DNA from: Phycisphaerales bacterium | Lineage (GTDB): Bacteria; Planctomycetota; Phycisphaerae; SM23-33 | Length of the DNA stretch: 9,003 nt | NCBI GenBank assembly: GCA_003171235.1 | Contig: PMYM01000113.1 | Location: forward strand, 1-9,003 | Direction of reading: 5' to 3' | Shown: positions 4,284-9,003 of the stretch, piece by piece | How the letters are laid out: each line of letters starts with the position of its first letter | Position numbering within the stretch: position 1 is the first letter of the stretch | Position numbers and translations under genes: made by a program | Notes under the pieces: model-generated | Databases searched by the model: none | What the model was told of the DNA's origin: nothing | Seen by the model: only the letters and a program-made list of their open reading frames with translations

Positions 4284-6965
4284 ATGAGTATCTCGCGTGC
4301 GACCGGCAGGTTGGCGCCGGCCCAATTCGCCCTGCTGGAGGGCCTGGAAAACCGCCTGCTGCTGTCGGCGGCGGACTTGACGGGCCTGGCCGGCCCGCTG
4401 CTGTTGAGCGCCCCGACGCAGGCTGGGTCCATTCAGGTCTGGGGCAGCAACAGCGACGGCCAGGTGAGCAATGTTCCTGCCGGCTCCGACTTCGTCGCCG
4501 TGACGGCGGGTTTCTTCAATGTCGTCGCCCTCAAGAGCGACGGTTCACTGGTGGCCTGGGGGCAAAACCTCGACGGGCAGTGCAATGTTGCCTCCGGCAA
4601 CGATTTCGTGGCCGTGGCCGCCGGCGGGCGCCACGGCCTGGCCCTGCGCGACGACGGCAGCCTGGCGGCCTGGGGCGACAACACTTACGGGCAAACCGAC
4701 GTGCCGGCGGGGAACGACTTTGTCGCCATATCCGCCGGCTCCTACTGGTCCATGGCCCTGCGGGCCGATGGCACGCTGATCGGCTGGGGCGAGGATCCCT
4801 TTAGCAGTGTAACCGACCTGACCAACCTGCAGACGGGAACCTTCCAGGCCATCGCCGCCGGCAGTTCCTACGGCCTGGGCCTGCGCAGCGACGGCAGCCT
4901 GAAGGCCTGGGGCAGCAATAACGGCGGGCAGCTTAATATTCCCGCCGGCACCACCTACACCGCCATCGCCGCCGGGCTGGTTCATGGCCTGGCCTTGCAG
5001 AATGACGGCTCCATCGTCGGCTGGGGCGACAACAGCTCCAACGAGCTGGACATTCCCGCCGGTGCCGATTTCATCCGGATCGCCGCCCGCGGCTTGCACA
5101 GCCTGGCCCTGCGTAGCGACGGCACCGTCGCCGCCTGGGGCGACAACAGCGATGGCGAGAGCGACGTCCCCTTCGGAAGTTCGTATTTCGCCGTGGCCTG
5201 CGGCAACTACGACAGCGTCGCCCTGACGACCGTTTCCGCCCCGGTCGTCACCGCCAGCGCCGGCCCGGGGGCCTACACCAGCGGGCAGGGCGGCCTGGCC
5301 GTCGATCCCGGCCTGGTCGTCAGCGACGCCGACAGTTCCAACCTTTTCGGCGCCACTGTTCAAATAACCGGCAACTACAACTCCTCCCAGGACAGCCTGG
5401 CCTGCGCCGCCGGCAACGGCATCGCCGCCAGTTTCGACGCCGCCACCGGCACGCTCACCCTGAGTGGAACAGCCAGCCTGGCGGACTACCAGGCCGCCCT
5501 CCGCGGCGTCACCTACACCAATAGCCAACTCCTGGCCGACGCCGCCACGCGCACCATCAGCTTCCAGGTCACCGACGGGCAGCTTTCCTCCAACGTCGCC
5601 ACTCGCGATATCGAGCTTAACGACACCCCCGTCGCCACCGGCCAGACCGCCAGCGTCGCCTTCAACCAACCAGTCCTCCTTACCCTCCAGGCCAGCGACG
5701 CCGAAACCGGCTTTGATCAACTGGTCTTCAACCTCCCTGCCCTCACCGCCCACGGCAGCCTGACCGCCACCGCCCAGGGACAGTACCAGTATCAGCCTGA
5801 CGCCGGTTTTGCCGGCCTGGACAGCTTCAACTTCACCGTCACCGACACCGGCAACGCCTCCGTCGCTCCGGCCACCAGCAGCCCGGCAACGGTCACACTG
5901 GCGGTGGGCAACTTCCAGCCGCTGGATCTCCACAAGAAGTACAGCTACACCACGGCCGCCGGGGCCGTCATCACCGTGCGCCTCAGCGGCCCGGGCACGG
6001 GACAGGTGATTCTGGACGATGCGGCGGGCGACCCGCGGGGAATCATCCTCAGCGGCACCACCGACCGCTCCAGGCTCAGCGTCAAGGCCAGCCTGCCCAG
6101 CACCCTGGGCAGCATCGCCACCGACGGCGCGCTGGGCGGCATAAGCCTGACCAACTTTGATTTCAGCGGCCAGATCACCATCCCCGGCGCCAGCACGCGC
6201 GGCGCGTCGCTCTCGCTGGGCAAGGTGCACGACGCCGGCATCGTCTCGAGCATGGGCATCAGCACGCTGAAGGTCTCCAGTTGGCTGGACAGCGGAACGG
6301 ACGACCTGGTGACGGCCCCCTGGCTGGGCAGCCTGAAGGTCTCCACCCGGCGAGGGGCGCTTACCCCGCCCGATTTCCAGGCGGATTTGAACCTTACCCA
6401 GACCAACTCCAAGACGCACAAGTCGCTCAGTTCGATCAGCGTCTCCGGGGCGCTGGGCGAGAGCCTGATCTCGGCCGCCGGCCCCATAGGGAATATCACC
6501 GTCAAGGGCGCGGTGGAGGACAGCGTGATTTCCATCGCCGGCCCCATCGGCAAGATCACCGTCGGCGGCATGCTCCAGGCCAGCCGGATCCTCTGCGCCG
6601 GCGCCATCGGCAGGATTTCGGTGGGCGGCAGCCTGGACAGCGACATCTACTCCTGCGTCAAGGACGGCGTGACCGGCCTGGCCGACCCGGCCACCGACTT
6701 TGAAGCCGCCCCCGGCGGCATTAAGGCATTCACCGTCACCGGCAAGGCCCTCTCGGGCGGCTACTCCTTCGCCAACACCAACCTGGCCGCCGCCGTCATC
6801 GGGCCGGTCAAGATCGTCAATCTCGACAATGATCCAGCCCTGCCGCTCTTTGGCATCGCCGGCATCACGCGCGGCAAGGTGACGATCAAGGCGGGCCGCA
6901 TCAGTTACGTCTATCCCGTCCAGCCCCCCGGCGGGCTGGGAAGCCTCAGGATCTACCCCGTTTAG
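4284..6965 (+). CDS. Large exported-type protein: LEPR-xLL-like motif, seven RCC1-like blades, Ig/cadherin-like domains, beta-solenoid tail
   Basis: 893 residues. The N-terminus has LLEGLENRLLLSA (17-29), a variant of the LEPR-xLL motif found at the start of planctomycete exported proteins; there is no ordinary hydrophobic signal peptide. Seven units of about 38 residues follow (starts near 48, 87, 125, 163, 204, 242, 280). Each has the pattern G-S/T-L/I-x-x-W-G-x-N, then V/I-P-A-G, then F-x-A-I/V-x-A-G and A-L-R-x-D-G, an RCC1-type signature, and seven would close one propeller. Next, 320-445 contains YQAALRGVTYTN and TRTISFQVTDGQ, a cadherin-like/calx-like module. Then 446-542 is a bacterial Ig/VCBS-like domain with YQYQPDAGFAGLDSFNFTVTD. 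The C-terminal third includes 20-residue rungs (starting 718, 738, 758, 778) of the form I-S/T-V-x-G...AGPIG, suggesting a beta-solenoid. No PEP-CTERM, LPXTG or enzyme motif is seen. A likely cell-surface or adhesive/structural protein; partners unknown. It is followed 11 bases later by a zinc-ribbon gene. Confidence 0.9.
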   Translation: MSISRATGRLAPAQFALLEGLENRLLLSAADLTGLAGPLLLSAPTQAGSIQVWGSNSDGQVSNVPAGSDFVAVTAGFFNVVALKSDGSLVAWGQNLDGQCNVASGNDFVAVAAGGRHGLALRDDGSLAAWGDNTYGQTDVPAGNDFVAISAGSYWSMALRADGTLIGWGEDPFSSVTDLTNLQTGTFQAIAAGSSYGLGLRSDGSLKAWGSNNGGQLNIPAGTTYTAIAAGLVHGLALQNDGSIVGWGDNSSNELDIPAGADFIRIAARGLHSLALRSDGTVAAWGDNSDGESDVPFGSSYFAVACGNYDSVALTTVSAPVVTASAGPGAYTSGQGGLAVDPGLVVSDADSSNLFGATVQITGNYNSSQDSLACAAGNGIAASFDAATGTLTLSGTASLADYQAALRGVTYTNSQLLADAATRTISFQVTDGQLSSNVATRDIELNDTPVATGQTASVAFNQPVLLTLQASDAETGFDQLVFNLPALTAHGSLTATAQGQYQYQPDAGFAGLDSFNFTVTDTGNASVAPATSSPATVTLAVGNFQPLDLHKKYSYTTAAGAVITVRLSGPGTGQVILDDAAGDPRGIILSGTTDRSRLSVKASLPSTLGSIATDGALGGISLTNFDFSGQITIPGASTRGASLSLGKVHDAGIVSSMGISTLKVSSWLDSGTDDLVTAPWLGSLKVSTRRGALTPPDFQADLNLTQTNSKTHKSLSSISVSGALGESLISAAGPIGNITVKGAVEDSVISIAGPIGKITVGGMLQASRILCAGAIGRISVGGSLDSDIYSCVKDGVTGLADPATDFEAAPGGIKAFTVTGKALSGGYSFANTNLAAAVIGPVKIVNLDNDPALPLFGIAGITRGKVTIKAGRISYVYPVQPPGGLGSLRIYPV

Positions 6966-6969
6966 GCGG
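6964..6969 (+). promoter_or_regulatory. RBS overlapping the exoprotein stop codon
   Basis: AGGCGG, one mismatch from AGGAGG, overlaps the TAG stop (6963-6965) and lies seven bases before ATG 6977. This placement suggests translational coupling of the small gene to the exoprotein gene. Confidence 0.45.
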
Positions 6970-6976
6970 TGTTGCT

Positions 6977-7189
6977 ATGGACAACCAACCGGGGCAGGCA
7001 GCTCACGAAGAATGGGAGCGGCGGGCGCCGGGATGGGACATTCGCTGTCTCAAGTGCGGCTTGACCGCGCCTTGGGGCAAGTACGGCATCCGGCGCCGGG
7101 CCCGCGGCCTGACCGTCACGTTGGGTTGGTGCCCGCGCTGCCGGTGGATTCGCTGCCACGCCATCGAGAAACGCAAGGGGCAGCCATAG
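6977..7189 (+). CDS. Small zinc-ribbon-like protein of unknown function
   Basis: 70 residues, with CLKC at 24-27 and CPRC at 52-55 plus Cys60, a four-cysteine zinc-ribbon arrangement with a 24-residue gap. Between them is APWGKYGIRRRARG, a basic stretch. An acidic and Trp-rich lead (EEWERRAPGWDI) and a basic tail (EKRKGQP) complete it. No signal peptide or membrane segment is visible, so it is probably cytoplasmic. Cysteine spacing and composition argue it is a real gene despite its size. The start is supported by AGGCGG overlapping the upstream stop. It probably forms a two-gene unit with the exoprotein gene, but that does not reveal its role. Zinc-ribbon proteins of this size can bind nucleic acid or protein; no specific function can be assigned. 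Confidence 0.75.
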   Translation: MDNQPGQAAHEEWERRAPGWDIRCLKCGLTAPWGKYGIRRRARGLTVTLGWCPRCRWIRCHAIEKRKGQP

Positions 7190-7194
7190 GGCGC

Positions 7195-7207
7195 GCAACT
7201 TCGTTGC
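7195..7207. repeat. Small hairpin GCAAC-TTC-GTTGC
   Basis: Perfect 5-base arms six bases after the zinc-ribbon stop. On the minus strand it reads GCAACGAAGTTGC, close to GCAACAAAGTTGC at the end of both left-hand direct repeats (898-910 and about 1380-1392). That suggests it belongs to the same repeat family. No T-run follows, so terminator function is doubtful. Confidence 0.4.
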
Positions 7208-7227
7208 TATCGCAATCTCTGACAGGT

Positions 7228-7251
7228 GGCACAGCCTTTCCAGGGTGTGCC
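7228..7251. repeat. Hairpin GGCACA/TGTGCC
   Basis: Perfect 6-base arms (7228-7233 and 7246-7251) with a 12-base loop, in the gene-free gap 7190-7685. It may be a further module of the repeat mosaic. Confidence 0.4.
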
Positions 7252-7261
7252 TGCACAGGTT

Positions 7262-7283
7262 AGAAAACTTCTCCCACCCACAG
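7262..7283 (+). repeat. 22-base direct repeat, left copy
   Basis: AGAAAACTTCTCCCACCCAC plus two more bases matches 7652-7673 with one mismatch. Preceding sequence is also related (GTTGCTATCGCAATCT near 7203 and GTTGCCACGCAATCT near 7626). The pair brackets the inverted repeat copy at 7283-7566. Confidence 0.65.
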
Positions 7284-7566
7284 GAGAAGGCGCCCCTGCA
7301 AGGCGGAGCGAACGGCTGGACTCGCGTGCGGAATTGATCTTGCTCGCGATGCCGCGGCGAGCCTTCAGGAAGGCATTGCCCACACACGTCCAATCCAACA
7401 CCTCTTGCCTGGATCACGCCATCGGCAGGGAGAACCATGCCTTCTCGGCCGATCACGCCACTGCCTCTGGTTCCCTGCCGAGGCCGCTACCGGGGGTTGC
7501 GCGGCCTTCGACTTCGCTCAGGCCGCTCCACCCCCGGCTAAATTCTGGCCGGCCTCTTCGGGCCTG
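7283..7566 (-). repeat. Diverged inverted copy of the left-hand repeat
   Basis: Read on the minus strand this follows the same order as 731-1030 on the plus strand: AGGCCCGAAG, then AGCCGGGGGTGGAGC, the two-stage hairpin, AACCCCCGG, AGAGGCAGTGSCGTGAT, CTGCCGATGGCGT, and finally GCATCGCGAG to GTCCAGCCGTTCGCTC. Divergence is substantial but blocks line up throughout. Short frames here, like those on the left, give similar peptides (LPADGVIQ against LTADGVVR; ARESSRSL against ARRSSRSL). This could reflect either shared DNA ancestry or an old coding sequence. No intact gene is present. Confidence 0.65.
7490..7537. repeat. Two-stage hairpin, CCGGGGGT/ACCCCCGG
   Basis: Outer perfect 8-base arms (7490-7497 and 7530-7537), 3-base internal loops (TGC and TCC), inner perfect stem GCGGCC (7501-7506) with GGCCGC (7521-7526), and a 14-base loop. 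Same architecture as 757-802 and 1239-1284, with a different inner stem. Confidence 0.65.
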
Positions 7567-7651
7567 GATCAGCCTATCCCTGGGTCGCTCTTGAGTTGCC
7601 CGAATCATCCCCTGGCCAGCACCCTGTTGCCACGCAATCTTGAACTGCTCA

Positions 7652-7673
7652 AGAAAACTTCTGCCACCCACAG
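7652..7673 (+). repeat. 22-base direct repeat, right copy
   Basis: Partner of 7262-7283, 21 of 22 bases identical. It lies 13 bases beyond the end of the ATPase gene. Confidence 0.65.
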
Positions 7674-7685
7674 AATCAACCGTGG

Positions 7686-8804
7686 CTAATTCCCGCTCAG
7701 TCGCGTGAGGTTGGCCCCCAGTTCGCCGGGCTCGAACACCCGCACCCTGGTCATGTCCAAGTGCAACACCAGGTCCTGCCCCGGCTCGATGTCCGAGCGG
7801 GCGTCCACGCGCGAGACGATGTGGGGATGGTTGGGCGTGGAGCAGTACAGGTCCATCTTCTCACCCAGCGGCTCGACCACCACCAGGTGGGCGGGCAGGG
7901 TGTTGCCCTCGCCGGCAAAGCGCCCCTCAGCCGAGAGGCTCGTGGCCTCGGGGCGGACGCCCAGCACGACCTCCTTGCCCACCCGGCCCTGGAGCCGCCG
8001 GCCCTCGGGCAGGCGAAGTTTGACCGAACCTTCGTCAAAGCTCACGTCTTGCCCGTCCTGCACCAGCCGGCCGGCAAAGAAGTTCATGGGTGGGGTGCCC
8101 ACGAAGCCGGCCACGAAACGGTTGGCCGGGTCGTTGTAAACCTCCAGGGGCGAGCCCACCTGCTGCACCAGGCCGTCCTTGAGCACCACGATGCGGTCGC
8201 CCAGGGTCATGGCCTCTTCCTGGTCGTGGGTGACGTAGATGGTGGTGGTCTGGAGCTGGCGGTGCAGGCGCTTGAGTTCCGCCCGCATCTCCACGCGCAG
8301 CTTGGCGTCGAGGTTGGACAGCGGCTCGTCGAAGAGAAATGCCTTGGGCTCGCGCACGATGGCCCGCCCCACGGCCACGCGCTGGCACTGCCCGCCGGAT
8401 AGCTCCTTAGGCTTGCGCTCCAGCAGGTTCTCGATGCCCAGGATCCTGGCCGCCTGGCGGACGCGGCGGTCGATCTCCTTCTTGGGGAACTTGCGCAGCT
8501 TGAGGGCGAAGGCCATGTTCTTGTACACGCTCATGTGCGGGTACAGGGCGTAGTTCTGGAAGACCATGGCGATGTCGCGGTCCTTGGGCGGGATGTCGTT
8601 GACCAGCCGGTCGGCGATGCGGATGGAGCCGGCGGTCACGTCCTCCAGCCCGGCCACCATGCGCAGCATGGTGCTCTTGCCGCAGCCCGAGGGCCCCACC
8701 AGCACCACGAATTCCCGGTCGCGGATGTGCAAACTCATTTCTTTGACGGCCTGGATGCCGCCGGGGAAATTCTTGCTGACTTGCTCAAGGATGACCTGCG
8801 CCAT
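7686..8804 (-). CDS. ugpC: MalK/UgpC-type sugar ABC-transporter ATP-binding protein
   Basis: 372 residues, usual length for the CUT1 carbohydrate-importer ATPases. It powers uptake of a sugar, oligosaccharide or glycerol-phosphate from the cytoplasmic face of a permease pair. Visible motifs: Walker A GPSGCGKST (37-45), Q-loop Gln83 (VFQNYALYPHM), signature LSGGQ (135-139) followed by CQRVAVGRA where QQ or RQ is commoner, Walker B AFLFDE (155-160), D-loop SNLD, and switch His193 (VTHDQEEAM). The C-terminal 130 residues form the TOBE/OB regulatory domain, with the GVRPE motif. All catalytic residues are intact. The start ATG has CAAGGG six bases upstream. Permease and binding-protein genes are not adjacent in view; a single such ATPase often serves several importers, so the substrate cannot be set. 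The upstream promoter overlaps a palindrome, suggesting repressor control. The gene symbol is by family; MsmX or MalK are equally fair. Confidence 0.93.
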   Translation of the reverse strand: MAQVILEQVSKNFPGGIQAVKEMSLHIRDREFVVLVGPSGCGKSTMLRMVAGLEDVTAGSIRIADRLVNDIPPKDRDIAMVFQNYALYPHMSVYKNMAFALKLRKFPKKEIDRRVRQAARILGIENLLERKPKELSGGQCQRVAVGRAIVREPKAFLFDEPLSNLDAKLRVEMRAELKRLHRQLQTTTIYVTHDQEEAMTLGDRIVVLKDGLVQQVGSPLEVYNDPANRFVAGFVGTPPMNFFAGRLVQDGQDVSFDEGSVKLRLPEGRRLQGRVGKEVVLGVRPEATSLSAEGRFAGEGNTLPAHLVVVEPLGEKMDLYCSTPNHPHIVSRVDARSDIEPGQDLVLHLDMTRVRVFEPGELGANLTRLSGN

Positions 8805-8832
8805 GGCAAACCCTTGTCAGAAGTAAAATGGT

Positions 8833-8853
8833 CAGGATGATATTATCATCCTG
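8833..8853. promoter_or_regulatory. Perfect 21-base palindrome, candidate operator
   Basis: Arms CAGGATGATA (8833-8842) and TATCATCCTG (8844-8853) are exact reverse complements around a single T. It lies 29-49 bases upstream of the ATPase start and covers the putative -10 box. This fits a dimeric repressor site; sugar transport genes are often under LacI-type repressors. No regulator gene is in the window. A hairpin in the mRNA leader is an alternative. Confidence 0.6.
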
Positions 8854-8869
8854 GCCGATATATACGCAA
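8840..8869 (-). promoter_or_regulatory. Candidate sigma70 promoter for the ATPase gene
   Basis: On the minus strand TTGCGT (8864-8869) is followed, after 18 bases, by TAATAT (8840-8845); GATAAT at 16 bases is the alternative -10. The region is AT-rich in a GC-rich context and correctly placed upstream of the gene. Confidence 0.5.
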
Positions 8870-8926
8870 GTTTCCTGTGGCTACGATGTCGCGGCCAACG
8901 CTATTAAGACGATAACATTAGCCGTG

Positions 8927-8988
8927 TCGCGGGCGTCTCGCCCGCGAGTCGCGAGGGCATCTTACCCTCGTACCTGCGGGCATTCCGC
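8927..8988. repeat. Run of three small hairpins at the right edge
   Basis: TCGCGGGCG (8927-8935) with CGCCCGCGA (8939-8947); CGAGGG (8952-8957) with CCCTCG (8965-8970); GCGG (8976-8979) with CCGC (8985-8988). The stems are perfect. No T-run is seen, and no gene is visible between 8854 and 9003. These may be intergenic repeats or part of a boundary for a gene to the right. Confidence 0.5.
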
Positions 8989-9003
8989 GGCCTGGAGGGC
9001 CAC

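Noticed and set aside
4545..6419. 624-codon minus-strand open frame
   Set aside because: Antisense to the RCC1 exoprotein; its Gly/Ala/Val periodicity mirrors the repeats on the plus strand.
6962..7456. 164-codon minus-strand open frame
   Set aside because: It overlaps the zinc-ribbon gene and the repeat copy. Its N-terminal part is repeat-derived and the remainder is antisense to real coding sequence.
7639..7653. Hairpin CTTGA/TCAAG as a terminator of the ATPase gene
   Set aside because: Weak 5-base stem; on the minus strand the T-rich stretch precedes the stem instead of following it.

Overview
The window is high-GC bacterial chromosome, most likely from a planctomycete (Phycisphaerae-like). 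The best clue is the N-terminus of the large secreted-type protein at 4284-6965, which reads LLEGLENRLLLSA, a close variant of the LEPR-xLL sorting motif typical of planctomycete surface and exported proteins. The dense palindromic intergenic repeats and the large repeat-built exoprotein fit the same origin. This assignment is inference; no rRNA or marker gene is present.

Layout. Positions 1-1390 hold no convincing gene. They contain a leftward promoter at the edge (9-38), two inverted palindromic modules (142-204 and 376-430), a relic copy of a methyltransferase gene end (456-551), and a roughly 332-bp direct repeat present twice (580-911 and 1061-1393) that is itself built from inverted CCGGGGGT/ACCCCCGG arms. 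On the minus strand, 1398-1775 keeps only the C-terminal part of a DNA methyltransferase gene. Next, on the plus strand, come a membrane hybrid histidine kinase (1882-4107), a large LEPR-xLL/RCC1-propeller exoprotein (4284-6965), and a 70-residue zinc-ribbon protein (6977-7189) that looks translationally coupled to it. Positions 7190-7685 are intergenic and carry an inverted, diverged copy of the left-hand repeat. On the minus strand, 7686-8804 encodes a MalK/UgpC-type sugar ABC-transporter ATPase. Its upstream region has a promoter whose -10 lies inside a perfect palindrome. The right edge carries a string of small hairpins.

How the genes may relate. The kinase has lost its phosphoacceptor histidine (Asn338), has a degraded ATP lid, has Glu628 where the receiver Asp should be, and stops where related hybrid kinases continue into a second receiver. 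It therefore looks like a pseudokinase or a decaying gene, not a working phosphorelay enzyme. The exoprotein and zinc-ribbon gene form a probable two-gene unit. The ATPase is a separate, divergently placed carbohydrate-uptake component whose permease partners are not in view. The most notable material is the degenerate kinase and the shared repeat family on both sides of the gene block. I did not find convincing evidence of a complete new defence or mobile system.
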